Assembly: GCA_964551985.1 (NCBI GenBank)
Contig: CAZKFG010000001.1
Coordinates: 1 to 64,000, forward strand
Source of the DNA: CAZKFG01 sp964551985
GTDB taxonomy: Bacteria > Bacillota > Negativicutes > Acidaminococcales > JAISLQ01
Direction of reading: 5' to 3'
Length of the DNA: 64,000 nt
How positions within the stretch are numbered: position 1 is the first letter of the stretch; each line of letters opens with the position of its first letter. The notes beneath the pieces are model-generated. The model was not told the origin of the DNA. It worked only from the letters and a program-made list of their open reading frames with translations, and did not search any database. The position numbers were made by a program, and so were the translations under genes. Of this stretch, positions 26,666 to 35,802 are shown piece after piece.

Positions 26666-27466
26666 TTATATATATTCCTCCAATTGATATATTCCATCTA
26701 GCACTATGTCCGGTTTAATTTCACTATCTTGTAAATCTTCTATTGTAGTTTCACCGGTTAATACTAAAATTGATAGGATATTATGAAATTTTCCCATTGC
26801 AATATCTGTGTATAGTCTATCACCAATTATGGCAATTTCTTCTGGTTTAAATCCCGTTTTTTGCATAACTACATCAATCATATATTTGCTTGGTTTACCT
26901 GTTATCTCAGAACAATCTACCCCTGTTGCTGTCTTTAAAAGTGCAACAATACTGCCGCAATCGGGAACATATCTACCGCCTTCTACTGGGCAGCGAACAT
27001 CAGGATGTGTTGCGAGATAAGGGATTTTTTGGTCAATATATTGACAAGCATATGTTAAATCCTGATAATCAAGCTCGGTATCAAAACCCACAACAACATA
27101 ATCTATTGCAAGTCCACCATCACTGACAACTCTAAAGCCAGCTTTACGCAAAGCATTTTTTAGTTGTGCAGTTCCTAAAACAAATATTTTTTTACAATTT
27201 TTTTGTTGCAGATAATAAATAGCCGAATGAGTAGAAATTATTATTTGTTCATTGCTACTATCTATCCCCATTAAAGCTAGTTTTTCTTTGTAGTAAAGAC
27301 CATCACGTGATGAATTGTTCGTCAAGAAAAAATAACTTTTATCTGAATTTCTCAGTTTAAAAAACAATTCTTTGACACCTTTTAAAATGTTTGTCCCAAG
27401 ATAAATAGTTCCATCCATATCAAACAAAAAGCACTTGATTGAATCTAACTTCTGTTTAATGTCCAA
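26666..27466 (-). CDS. HAD-superfamily sugar/nucleotide phosphatase (NagD/PGP type)
   Basis: A 266-residue protein with FLFDMDGTIYLG (nucleophile Asp motif), FLTNNSSR (motif II) and IGDRLYTDIAMG (motif IV), the plan of NagD-like and p-nitrophenyl phosphatase-like HAD enzymes with a C2 cap. The exact substrate is unknown. The frame extends to 27502, inside the MgtC gene, also with a TTG codon. The TTG at 27466 is preferred because AAGGA stands five bases before it and the product then begins directly before the catalytic motif. Probably cotranscribed with mgtC. Confidence 0.85.
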   Translation of the reverse strand: MDIKQKLDSIKCFLFDMDGTIYLGTNILKGVKELFFKLRNSDKSYFFLTNNSSRDGLYYKEKLALMGIDSSNEQIIISTHSAIYYLQQKNCKKIFVLGTAQLKNALRKAGFRVVSDGGLAIDYVVVGFDTELDYQDLTYACQYIDQKIPYLATHPDVRCPVEGGRYVPDCGSIVALLKTATGVDCSEITGKPSKYMIDVVMQKTGFKPEEIAIIGDRLYTDIAMGKFHNILSILVLTGETTIEDLQDSEIKPDIVLDGIYQLEEYI

Positions 27467-27482
27467 CTTTATCCTTCTTTCT

Positions 27483-28181
27483 TTACTGATTGAATTGACC
27501 AATATCTTTAATATGGTTTACAAATTCAAGTTGTTTTATTTTTAAAATAGTCTGCTTAAAAATGGCCGTTTTTTGCATAGCAACTAAAATATTTATCTTT
27601 ATATTTACTGTTGATTTATCAAAATCGCTAATTACATTGACTCCTTTAACTTTCATTCCATCGACATTTAAAAGTGCTAAAATTTCTTCTATATTGCCAG
27701 GTTCATCATTTGCATTTATAATAATTGTGTAGTGTTCACTATCTTTACCTAGTGGTAAAAGCTTTCTACTCCAACGTTGAAAAACCATCAGTGTTGCTAA
27801 CATCAAAAAAGTTGAAAAGGTTGCCAGACCATACAATCCAACACCACAAGTCAAACCAATAGCCGCAATCATCCAGATACTTGCTGCTGTTGTAAGACCT
27901 TTTACATTTACACCAGAGTGCAAAATAGTCCCTGCACCCAAAAAGCCAACTCCGCTTACAACTTGCGCCGCAAGACGTGCAGGATCTCTTACCGTTCCCA
28001 CTCCATCAAAGCCATAAATCGAAACCAGCATAAAAAGGCAAGAACCCATACAAACTAGTGTATGAGTGCGAAAACCTGCTGGTCTATCGCCACTTTGTCT
28101 CTCTAGCCCTACTAGTCCTCCTAAAAAGCACGACATGAGCAGTCTTAATATCATTTGTACCTGAGAGTCATCCAAAATCAT
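27483..28181 (-). CDS. MgtC/SapB family membrane protein
   Basis: A 232-residue protein with an N-terminal membrane domain containing the family signatures (LGGLVGLERQ, FRTHTLVCMGSCLFML, GVGFLGAGTI) and a C-terminal cytoplasmic ACT-like domain (about 150-232). MgtC proteins act in low-Mg2+ or membrane-energy adaptation, in part by inhibiting the F1F0 ATPase. It is divergent from the small secreted-protein gene at 28353 and followed by the HAD phosphatase gene. Confidence 0.88.
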   Translation of the reverse strand: MILDDSQVQMILRLLMSCFLGGLVGLERQSGDRPAGFRTHTLVCMGSCLFMLVSIYGFDGVGTVRDPARLAAQVVSGVGFLGAGTILHSGVNVKGLTTAASIWMIAAIGLTCGVGLYGLATFSTFLMLATLMVFQRWSRKLLPLGKDSEHYTIIINANDEPGNIEEILALLNVDGMKVKGVNVISDFDKSTVNIKINILVAMQKTAIFKQTILKIKQLEFVNHIKDIGQFNQ

Positions 28182-28209
28182 CGCACCTCATTTTTAGATT
28201 AGATTAATT

Positions 28210-28238
28210 TTGTTACAATAAATATATTTTGTTATAAT
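28210..28238 (+). promoter_or_regulatory. Sigma-70-type promoter, with palindrome over the -10
   Basis: TTGTTA (28210-28215), 17 bases, then TATAAT (28233-28238), pointing to the gene at 28353. The -10 lies in a perfect 14-base palindrome GTTATAATTATAAC, in the divergent region shared with mgtC. Confidence 0.4.
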
Positions 28239-28352
28239 TATAACAAAAGTTTCTAAATAAAAAAACATATAGTAATATAATTATATCATAAAGCAATAGT
28301 TTTATTTGCTACTTATGCATTATATCAAATATTTTATATGAAAGGTCGGATT

Positions 28353-28898
28353 ATGATTAAAAAAACTGCTTATTTTTTAATGTTGATTATTATGATATTT
28401 TCTATTTTTATTAATTTCACAAACAAGAGTACAGCCACACCACAAAAAGCCACTTTTTATGATGATTTTCCAACCGTACCTGATTTCTCTAATGCGATTG
28501 GATATGACGCTTTCTCAAAAATAAAAATTCCCCAAAACGATATTCCTTTACCTAGTCACCGCTCACCTACTAGACCAAAAGATTCTCTAATTGAGTACCT
28601 ATATAAAATTAATTTCGAGGAATTTTCTGGAGATGTTTTACTAAAAAAATATTCGGATATTCTTATTCAATCTGGCCTTAAAGCTATTCCTACTGAAAAT
28701 AAATCTACAACTTATGAAAAATGGCAAAACGATCAGCTAATATCTAGAGAAGAACACCTCTATCAAATAGTTTTTATTGAGCCTAAAGAAGGATTAAAAG
28801 TAATTGCACAAGTTGTTAGAAATATAACCTATTTTACAAATAGAGCTGCTCATGTAAGCAAACCTTATATAACTATAAATATTTTAAAAACAACATAA
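28353..28898 (+). CDS. Hypothetical secreted or membrane-anchored protein
   Basis: A 181-residue protein started at ATG 28353 (AAAGG seven bases upstream); the ATG at 28338 precedes the binding site and is less likely. It has an N-terminal hydrophobic segment (about 5-24), a Pro-rich linker, and a soluble domain of about 100 residues with strands and a helix. I recognise no family. It stands alone before the oxidoreductase operon, about 125 bases upstream and without close coupling. Confidence 0.55.
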   Translation: MIKKTAYFLMLIIMIFSIFINFTNKSTATPQKATFYDDFPTVPDFSNAIGYDAFSKIKIPQNDIPLPSHRSPTRPKDSLIEYLYKINFEEFSGDVLLKKYSDILIQSGLKAIPTENKSTTYEKWQNDQLISREEHLYQIVFIEPKEGLKVIAQVVRNITYFTNRAAHVSKPYITINILKTT

Positions 28899-29023
28899 GT
28901 AGCAAAACCATTTACAATAATATAACTTGATTAATAATTTACTTTAGTAAAACAATTTGTAAAAACAGAGTTGTTAAATGATCTGCTTTTACATTTATAT
29001 AAATAATAATGGAGAATTTTTTA

Positions 29024-30487
29024 ATGAACAAATCATTACATACCAATGTACTAATTGTCGGTGGCGGCATAGTTGGCTGTGCCATTGCCTACGAATTATC
29101 CAAATACAAAATTGACGTTTTACTTGTAGAGAAAAATACTGATGTTGCCACAGGTACAACCAAAGCCAACAGCGGCATTTTACATGCTGGTTTTGACCCA
29201 GATCCTACAAGCTTAAAAGGTAAAACTAACGCTCGTGGTAATTTTTTATATCATCAACTGGAAAAGCTACTACAGCTGGAAATAAGATGGACAGGCTCTT
29301 TGGTTGTCGCCAAAACAGAAGAAGAAATTGAGACTTTAAAAGTCCTTTTGCAACGTGGCAAAGAAAACAAAGTTCCCGATTTAAAAATCATTTATGGTCA
29401 AGAGATTTTTGCTTTAGAGCCTAATCTCGACAAAAATATTAAAGCTGCTTTGTACGCTCCTACGGCTGGTGTTATATCTCCTTTTACCGCTGCAATATCT
29501 TTTGCCGAGTGTGCAATGCAAAATGGCGCTCGAGTATTACTAAATTGTGAAGTTTTAGACTTTGACATTAAAAACGACAAGATAACTGCTGCTAATACCT
29601 CTTACGGCAAAATAACCGCAGATTACGTAATAAACGCTGCCGGTCTTTATGCTGACAATATCAGCCGTTTTGCAGGTGATGATAGTTTCAAAATCACACC
29701 AAGACGTGGCGAATATCTCTTATTTGACCATTCTTGTAGTAAAGATTTGGTTTCCTCTATTGTTTTCCCAACACCAAACAAACTTGGTAAAGGGATATTA
29801 GTTTGTTCAACATATAATGGCGAAACTTTTATAGGACCAAATGCTGAAAACATAGATGACAAGCAAGATGTTGACACAAAAAGTGAAAATATAAATTTTA
29901 TCATCCAAACAGCTAAAAATATTGTACCAAATATTCCTGTAAATGCTGCTATAACACAATTTGCGGGCTTGCGTGCCATAAGTAATACAGATGATTTCGT
30001 TATAAAACAATCACCTACAGTAAAAGGACTTATTCATGCTGCAGGCATGCAATCTCCCGGTTTGACAAGTGCGCCTTGTATAGCTGAACTTATCTGTCAA
30101 GAACTATTATCCGCAGGCTGCAAGCTTGAAAAGAAAGAAAATTTTAAACAAGATTTGCCTCAAAAGATTTTTTTCAGAAAATTATCTGATGAACAAAAGG
30201 CTGATTTAATAAGTAAAAATCCAATTTACGGCAGAATCATCTGTCGTTGCGAAATGATAAGCGAAGGTGAAATAATCGATGCTATAAAATCTCCCTTAGG
30301 TGCTAAAACCCTAGACGGAGTTAAAAGACGTGTACGGGCAGGACTAGGTCGTTGTCAAGGTGGATTTTGCATGCCGCGTGTTACGGCGCTATTAGCACGC
30401 GAACTTGGAATACCTTTGACCGATATTGTTAAAGAAGGTACTAAATCAACTATTTTTTGTGCTAAACATACTGAAGATGAACTTTAA
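29024..30487 (+). CDS. GlpA-like FAD-dependent glycerol-3-phosphate dehydrogenase family protein
   Basis: A 487-residue protein: GGGIVGCAIAYELSKYKIDVLLVE is the N-terminal FAD-binding region of DAO-type oxidoreductases, and TGTTKANSGILHAGFDP is typical of anaerobic glycerol-3-phosphate dehydrogenases of Firmicutes. The C terminus holds a BFD-like [2Fe-2S] domain with CRCE and CQGGFC cysteines. Together with the next two genes it makes the standard trio oxidising glycerol-3-phosphate, or a similar 2-hydroxy acid, in anaerobes. The ATG at 29024 is nine bases from GGAG; the one at 29009 overlaps that site. No glpK or glpF lies nearby. Confidence 0.85.
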   Translation: MNKSLHTNVLIVGGGIVGCAIAYELSKYKIDVLLVEKNTDVATGTTKANSGILHAGFDPDPTSLKGKTNARGNFLYHQLEKLLQLEIRWTGSLVVAKTEEEIETLKVLLQRGKENKVPDLKIIYGQEIFALEPNLDKNIKAALYAPTAGVISPFTAAISFAECAMQNGARVLLNCEVLDFDIKNDKITAANTSYGKITADYVINAAGLYADNISRFAGDDSFKITPRRGEYLLFDHSCSKDLVSSIVFPTPNKLGKGILVCSTYNGETFIGPNAENIDDKQDVDTKSENINFIIQTAKNIVPNIPVNAAITQFAGLRAISNTDDFVIKQSPTVKGLIHAAGMQSPGLTSAPCIAELICQELLSAGCKLEKKENFKQDLPQKIFFRKLSDEQKADLISKNPIYGRIICRCEMISEGEIIDAIKSPLGAKTLDGVKRRVRAGLGRCQGGFCMPRVTALLARELGIPLTDIVKEGTKSTIFCAKHTEDEL

Positions 30488-30502
30488 GAGAGGATATTAA
30501 TT

Positions 30503-31777
30503 TTGGATATTAAACAAGCAAACTATGATGTTGTCATTATCGGTGGTGGTCCGGCAGGGCTTTATGCTGCGTATAACGCGAGCTTAAATGGCGCTCAATC
30601 AATACTAGTTATAGAGCGTGACCGCGAACTTGGTGGCATTTTGCAACAATGTATTCACAACGGTTTTGGATTACAATTATTTAAAAAAGAACTTACAGGT
30701 CCAGCGTATGCTCAGCGTTGCTACGACTTGGTTAAAGATATAGAGCAAATAGATTTCTTAATTGATACAATGGTTGTTGACATTCATCCTGATAAAACAG
30801 TTGTCGCTTGCGGTGCTGGTACTGGTTTTATGTACATAAAAGCAAAAGCAATTGTGCTAGCTATGGGTTGTCGTGAACGCACACGTGGTGCAATTAAGAT
30901 TGCAGGGTCTCGTCCAGCCGGAGTATTTACCGCAGGTAGCGCTCAAAGGATGGTCAACATGGAAGGCGTTTTACCTGGAAATACTGCTGTAATTTTAGGT
31001 TCTGGTGATATTGGTCTTATTATGGCTAGACGTCTTAGCTTAGAAGGTGTTAAAGTTTTAGCTTGTATAGAAATATCGCCATACTCTAACGGGCTTACAA
31101 GAAATATTGTACAATGTCTTGATGATTATGATATACCACTATATCTATCTCACACAATAAGCCAAATACATGGAGAAGATAGGGTTGATGGTGTAACAAT
31201 AGTAAAAGTTGATGAGAAGTTTAACCCTATACCCGGAACTGAGTTTTTGCTAAAATGTGATACTGTGCTATTATCTGTCGGCTTAATTCCCGAAAATGAG
31301 TTATCAAAGCAAATTAACGTTCCATTATATCCTTTGACTAATGGTCCGATTGTCGATCAAAATAGATTGTGCCAAATTGATGGCATATTTGCCGCCGGTA
31401 ATGTTTTACACGTGCATGATTTAGCTGATTTTGCTTCTATGGAAGCTGCGATTGCTGGAAAATCTGCTGCATTATATTCACAAGGGAAATTACCTAAAGC
31501 AAAAAAAACCATCCCTGTAATTGCAGGCGATGGCTTACGTACTGTTGTACCACAATTTTTAAGCTTAAACGAAGATTGTAAACAAGACATAGAATTGTTT
31601 ATTCGTCCAGTTCAACCAAAAGACAATGTAAAGCTAGAAATAACGAGTGGAACCAATCTGATTGCTACCAAAAATATACTTGCAGCAAGACCAAGTGAAA
31701 TGCTAATTGCTAAAATAAAAGCATCAGATATTGACAAAATCCAAGATACTATTGATTTAAAGCTGATAGGGCGGTGA
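30503..31777 (+). CDS. NAD(P)/FAD-dependent oxidoreductase, second subunit of the GlpA-type trio
   Basis: A 424-residue pyridine-nucleotide-disulfide-type flavoprotein with two Rossmann motifs: IIGGGPAGLYAAYNASLNG for FAD and ILGSGDIGLIMARR for NAD(P). AGNVLHVHDLADFASME near the C-terminal third is characteristic of the partner flavoprotein in anaerobic glycerol-3-phosphate dehydrogenase operons. It probably passes electrons between the GlpA-like subunit and the DUF1667 protein. It starts with TTG, supported by GAGAGGA eight bases upstream, and lies 15 bases after the previous stop. Confidence 0.85.
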   Translation: MDIKQANYDVVIIGGGPAGLYAAYNASLNGAQSILVIERDRELGGILQQCIHNGFGLQLFKKELTGPAYAQRCYDLVKDIEQIDFLIDTMVVDIHPDKTVVACGAGTGFMYIKAKAIVLAMGCRERTRGAIKIAGSRPAGVFTAGSAQRMVNMEGVLPGNTAVILGSGDIGLIMARRLSLEGVKVLACIEISPYSNGLTRNIVQCLDDYDIPLYLSHTISQIHGEDRVDGVTIVKVDEKFNPIPGTEFLLKCDTVLLSVGLIPENELSKQINVPLYPLTNGPIVDQNRLCQIDGIFAAGNVLHVHDLADFASMEAAIAGKSAALYSQGKLPKAKKTIPVIAGDGLRTVVPQFLSLNEDCKQDIELFIRPVQPKDNVKLEITSGTNLIATKNILAARPSEMLIAKIKASDIDKIQDTIDLKLIGR

Positions 31778-31781
31778 TTTA

Positions 31782-32144
31782 ATGAATAAACAAGTAAAAG
31801 AACTTGACTGCATAGTTTGCCCTCTAAGTTGCAAATTAATTATTCAGCTTGAAAATAATAACATAATTAGCGTAACAGGCAACTCCTGCCCTCGAGGCGA
31901 AGTTTATGCTAAAGAGGAACTAACAGCTCCTAAAAGAATGCTTACATCTACAGTGAAAATACAAAACGCTATTTTGCCACTTTTGCCTGTAGTATCAGAT
32001 GAACCACTGCCTAAAGAAAAAGTACAAGAATGTGCAAGATTTCTTCGTAGCGTAACAGTAAAATCACCCGTTAAACAAAATGATGTTATATGTTCTAATA
32101 TTTTGAATTTAGGCGTTAATATTTTATCTTCAAGAGACATGTAG
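31782..32144 (+). CDS. DUF1667 small cysteine-rich protein of the oxidoreductase trio
   Basis: A 120-residue protein starting four bases after the previous stop. Four cysteines are placed as CIVCPLSC and later GNSCPRGE, a DUF1667 signature likely to bind an iron-sulfur cluster. The family is nearly always encoded third after the two flavoproteins above, and probably transfers electrons onward in the way GlpC does in other bacteria. The rest of the chain (EELTAPKRMLTSTV) also fits the family. Confidence 0.83.
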   Translation: MNKQVKELDCIVCPLSCKLIIQLENNNIISVTGNSCPRGEVYAKEELTAPKRMLTSTVKIQNAILPLLPVVSDEPLPKEKVQECARFLRSVTVKSPVKQNDVICSNILNLGVNILSSRDM

Positions 32145-32151
32145 AAAAATT

Positions 32152-32174
32152 AAAAAGCGGCTATACAGCCGCTT
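32152..32174 (-). terminator. Terminator of the 112-aa minus-strand gene
   Basis: Stem AAGCGGCT/AGCCGCTT with a four-base loop. The T tract follows on the minus strand, so it mainly ends the minus-strand gene beginning at 32522; on the plus strand the hairpin lacks a T run but may still help end the DUF1667 transcript. Confidence 0.7.
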
Positions 32175-32183
32175 GAAGTACAA

Positions 32184-32522
32184 TTAAATTTTCATATTTA
32201 CAATTGAGTCTTTATTGCCATCATACAAAATTTCGCTTAATTGTTTTGTAAGTTGTTGTTCGACGTCGCTATCATCTACTGATTTGTAGAACAAGCGTTT
32301 ATTGTTATGGGCATAATCGCAAGCAAATGCAACGTCTATTGTGATATCTTTTATAAATCGTCCCAAAGCCATAAATACTCTTATTTCATATAAATTATCA
32401 TTTTTACTAAAGCCTTCCACATGAGTATAGATAAGAGCAAGCTCTTCGCTACCAATTTTATTTTGCAATTTTAATAGTTGTTTCAGATAGTCTATACTTG
32501 CTGTTTTCATTATATTTTCCAC
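32184..32522 (-). CDS. Hypothetical protein, 112 aa
   Basis: Started at GTG 32522, nine bases after a perfect GGGAGG; the frame is open to 32576 but without another site. The product is a small soluble protein, helix-strand-helix in appearance, with segments LYEIRVFMALGRFIKD and FACDYAHNNKRLFYKS. I recognise no family. It stands alone between two plus-strand units. Confidence 0.55.
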   Translation of the reverse strand: MENIMKTASIDYLKQLLKLQNKIGSEELALIYTHVEGFSKNDNLYEIRVFMALGRFIKDITIDVAFACDYAHNNKRLFYKSVDDSDVEQQLTKQLSEILYDGNKDSIVNMKI

Positions 32523-32691
32523 AAATTTAAACCTCCCAGATTTATAACAGTTAATATTTTGAAATAATTTTAACACAAAAATTGTATATTTGTAAATGCT
32601 TTTAAATTATGTTTATAAATATACTCTAGCAGGAAATATGTGTGTAAAATAGAATAATTATAATAACACTTAAAAAAGGATTTTATTGATA

Positions 32692-33312
32692 ATGATAAAA
32701 ATTTTTGAAATAATTAAAAAATATTATATATATGTACTGGTTTTTATGCTTTTTTTAATTACTAGCATAGTATCTGCAACAATCGCTTTTAAGATACAGA
32801 CTTATCATTCACCGTTACAAAGTTATTTTTTTGTTGCTAACAATTCAAGGTTATCTATAAGCCTACCTTTTTTAATTGAACCAGATGCTAAGTTTAGTAT
32901 TGACCCAGAAATACGCTTTTATGTGCAAGATTCAAAAGCTTTTTATGGTAATAATAATGAATTGTCTGTGCAAATATACTCTGTAGCTTTTAAAACCCAT
33001 TTGTTGCGCCAAAATTGGGAACCTAATCTACAGAATATGGCGCAAGTTAGTATTAATACTCTAAAGAAAAATATATCTATAAAAGATCTTGCCTATCAAA
33101 CAAACTATCTGGTAATCAATAACAAAAATGCTATAGAGATAACTGCAACTTACATGTATCAAAAAGAGATGCACGTTCAAAGAGTAATACATTTTTCTTT
33201 GCCTGATGCTATATGGTCTATAAAGGCAACTTTCAAAGAAAATACTGGCAATAACACAAATGATATGGTAACCAAAGTATTTAACTCTATTTTAATTGAA
33301 CAAACAAAGTAA
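32692..33312 (+). CDS. Hypothetical membrane-anchored protein
   Basis: About 206 residues: an N-terminal membrane helix (about 12-34) and a periplasmic beta-rich domain (VYATYMYQ-like strands, HVQRVIHFSLPDAIWSIKAT). The layout resembles periplasmic lipoprotein-like domains that bind cell-envelope components, but I cannot name a family. The start is ambiguous: TTG at 32686 lies five bases and ATG at 32692 eleven bases from AAAGGA. It is followed after 18 bases by another secreted protein, so the two form an operon. Confidence 0.55.
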   Translation: MIKIFEIIKKYYIYVLVFMLFLITSIVSATIAFKIQTYHSPLQSYFFVANNSRLSISLPFLIEPDAKFSIDPEIRFYVQDSKAFYGNNNELSVQIYSVAFKTHLLRQNWEPNLQNMAQVSINTLKKNISIKDLAYQTNYLVINNKNAIEITATYMYQKEMHVQRVIHFSLPDAIWSIKATFKENTGNNTNDMVTKVFNSILIEQTK

Positions 33313-33330
33313 AAGTCAAAGGAGATTAAA

Positions 33331-33927
33331 ATGTCAAGATTATTACTTGGTTTTTGTTTAATGTTTTTTGTTTTTTTTAATACCAATTACGTAAATGCCA
33401 AAAAAATTTCTATTGCCGTTATAGCATATGAAACTAACTTTAGTTTGCCATCTGCCAGTAAATTACATTTGCAAAATCAGATATCATCCTTATTTAACAA
33501 TACAGAATATACAATTATAAAAAATGATGCACTATTAAAAGATTGGCAAAACAAACTTTCTGGTCACTTTTCAGCTGACCCCAAAAAACTTGACAAAATA
33601 CAGCGTCAAGCACTATTTGAACTTAGTAAAAAATATGGTTACAATTATATTTTAGTACTATCGTACACACTTGACCAATCTTTAAGAAATGAAAATTTTC
33701 TCAATAGCAAAAAATCCGTACAAATAACCTTAGATACAAAACTCTTTCAAAGCACTAGTGGCAGGTATCTTTACAATAATACTATTACAAGAAAAGGTGA
33801 TAGTAAAATTAAATCTTTAAAAGATTTTCCAGAGATGACAGGCGTTATTGTAATTGCTTCCAATCACTGTACAGATCAACTTTTTTCCGCTCTTGAGCTA
33901 CCACTTGTGAAAAAAAATCTAAATTAG
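33331..33927 (+). CDS. Secreted protein of unknown function, LpoB/CsgG-like layout
   Basis: A 198-residue protein with signal peptide MSRLLLGFCLMFFVFF and cleavage near VNA-KK. The mature part opens with a strand (ISIAVIAYETNF), then YTIIKNDALL, a central strand (YNYILVLSYTLDQ) and a late strand pair (TLDTKLFQSTSGRYLYNNTI). This order matches the proteins at 20853 and 37378. An AAAGGAG site precedes. Its stop overlaps by four bases that of the convergent CoA-transferase gene, with no room for a terminator. Confidence 0.6.
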   Translation: MSRLLLGFCLMFFVFFNTNYVNAKKISIAVIAYETNFSLPSASKLHLQNQISSLFNNTEYTIIKNDALLKDWQNKLSGHFSADPKKLDKIQRQALFELSKKYGYNYILVLSYTLDQSLRNENFLNSKKSVQITLDTKLFQSTSGRYLYNNTITRKGDSKIKSLKDFPEMTGVIVIASNHCTDQLFSALELPLVKKNLN

Positions 33928-35087
33928 CTTTTAAAGACTATTTTTTTAGCTATTAAATCGTCTATAAATATTTTATCAAAGCCTGCATCTAACAAAATCT
34001 CTTCGCTATTTTCACCAAGATATGTTGATCTCATATAAACACTACTAGGCGTATCGGATAAAATTGCCGCATTGTCAAGCATTTTATAGTCACCGATTGT
34101 CTTATCAGTTAAAGTAAGCTGCATTTGATATTCGTCAAACATGCCTTCATCATAAGCTTGTGCAAGACTGTAAACAGGTGTAACACAAATATTTTCACCA
34201 CTAAAAATATCTTCCCATTCTGCTTTAGTTTTTTGTTTAAAACAACTTTGTAGCTTTTCTTTTAAAAAGCCAAAGTTGTTTTTGTCATTTATATACTCTG
34301 ATAATTCGCTTATATCAAGCACTTCGCACAATCTTTGCCAAAACTTTTTTTCAAAAGTTCCTACACTTATAAATTCACCATCTTTAGTTTGATAAACAGT
34401 ATAATTTGGCGCATTTCTAGGATACACAGGCTCACCAGTTTCCAAAAATCCTATATGGTTGCTAAAATCAACAGGCAAAAGCGACATTGCCGAACGCATT
34501 AAACTAACATCAATATACTGCCCAAGTCCTGTTGTACTCCTTGCATTTACTACTGCTAAAATAGCAATAACTGCTTGGTGGGCTGCTATAATTCCAGTTG
34601 TAGGCACATTTGGAGTTGTAGGTTGCTTGCAATTAGTGCAGCCATTTAAACCTAAAAATCCCTGTACATTCAAATCGTGCAATACAATACCACTATTTTT
34701 ATTTGTCTGACCAACAGCGCTTATCGAACAATATATAAGTTTAGGGTTAATCTTTTTTAAACTATCATAGTCAAGTCCAAGTTTTGCCATATAGCCAACC
34801 CTTGCTGACTCTACCAAAACATCCGCTTTCTTTACAAGTTGCATAAAAACTCTTTTGCCGTCCTCACTAGAAAAATCAATGCACAAGCTTTTTTTATTTC
34901 TGTTTAAAGCCAAATGCCAATAGCTAAGATCTTTTTTACGTGGGGAAAAATCACGAACAGGATCTTTGGCATCTGGTTTTTCAACTTTTATAACGTTTGC
35001 ACCATAATCTGCCAGTAACATTGTACAATAATTTCCAGGTAACAATTTACTTAAATCCAAAACAGTCAAGCCTTCTAATGCTTTCAA
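33924..35087 (-). CDS. Type III (CaiB/BaiF) CoA-transferase, stand-alone
   Basis: A 387-residue family III CoA-transferase: VLDLSKLLPGNYCTMLLADYGANVIKVE is the usual N-terminal segment and YWHLALNRNKKSLCID follows. These enzymes move CoA between acids through an aspartyl-CoA intermediate in an interlocked dimer. Unlike the other two copies in the window (44185 and 63096) it has no dehydratase or lyase neighbour, so its acid is unknown. It starts with TTG, with GGGAGG seven bases away. Confidence 0.85.
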   Translation of the reverse strand: MKALEGLTVLDLSKLLPGNYCTMLLADYGANVIKVEKPDAKDPVRDFSPRKKDLSYWHLALNRNKKSLCIDFSSEDGKRVFMQLVKKADVLVESARVGYMAKLGLDYDSLKKINPKLIYCSISAVGQTNKNSGIVLHDLNVQGFLGLNGCTNCKQPTTPNVPTTGIIAAHQAVIAILAVVNARSTTGLGQYIDVSLMRSAMSLLPVDFSNHIGFLETGEPVYPRNAPNYTVYQTKDGEFISVGTFEKKFWQRLCEVLDISELSEYINDKNNFGFLKEKLQSCFKQKTKAEWEDIFSGENICVTPVYSLAQAYDEGMFDEYQMQLTLTDKTIGDYKMLDNAAILSDTPSSVYMRSTYLGENSEEILLDAGFDKIFIDDLIAKKIVFKS

Positions 35088-35172
35088 AGAAAAACCTCCC
35101 TTAAGATAAATTTTATATATTTTTTTTATTAAATCTAGTATAATATAAAAAACATCTATAAGGAGACAAACA

Positions 35173-35787
35173 GTGAAAAAATTTAAAATATTAGTAATTG
35201 CTCTAATAATATCAATAGCTGCTGGTTTTTGTTTTTACTTTTTTTACTATACCAAAACACCCACATACTCAATTACGCAAATAGTATCTTCAATTAAAAA
35301 TAAAGATGAGCAAACATTTAATAAATATGCAGATTTAGACAGTGTGATATATTTTTCTATCGATGAAATATTGTCATCGCAAATAAAGGAAATGACCAGC
35401 GAAGAAAGTACTATGATAAAAAGCTTTGCTAAGCTTTTTCAAAAACCACTCGCTGAAAAACTAACCGAATACACTAGAGCAACCCTTTTTAGCAAACAGC
35501 CTGTCGAACAAATGCAGTCAACATCTAATGAAAATTCTATTTTTAAAAATATGGAAAACAAGCTAAAACCCAATAAGCTTATCTTTAAAAACGCCAACAA
35601 TGTCATAACTGCAGATCAAAATTCTCAAATGGACATAACTTTATTTGATGAAAAATTAAACAAGGATTTTGTGTTTACAGCACACATGAAAAAGATGGAA
35701 GACGGCACTTGGAAACTTATTAAGATAAGCAATACTGCGAAATATTTCCAACAATTGGTTGAAGACAAAAATAAAAGTACCAAATAG
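35173..35787 (+). CDS. DUF2939-like membrane-anchored protein
   Basis: A 204-residue protein with an N-terminal helix (about 6-27) and a periplasmic domain. The stretch TPTYSITQIVSSIKNKDEQ followed by FNKYADLDSVI is the DUF2939 pattern (a strand-helix ending in a YvDl motif). Function unknown. It lies 15 bases before larA, with AAGGAG preceding that gene, so the two are cotranscribed, though a functional link is not obvious. Confidence 0.65.
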   Translation: MKKFKILVIALIISIAAGFCFYFFYYTKTPTYSITQIVSSIKNKDEQTFNKYADLDSVIYFSIDEILSSQIKEMTSEESTMIKSFAKLFQKPLAEKLTEYTRATLFSKQPVEQMQSTSNENSIFKNMENKLKPNKLIFKNANNVITADQNSQMDITLFDEKLNKDFVFTAHMKKMEDGTWKLIKISNTAKYFQQLVEDKNKSTK

Positions 35788-35802
35788 TAAAGGAGAATTT
35801 TT

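Noticed and set aside
28938..28951. 14-base palindrome TTTACTTTAGTAAA as an operator of the GlpA-type operon
   Set aside because: Single A+T-rich palindrome with no repeat and no promoter clearly placed around it; chance occurrence is likely.
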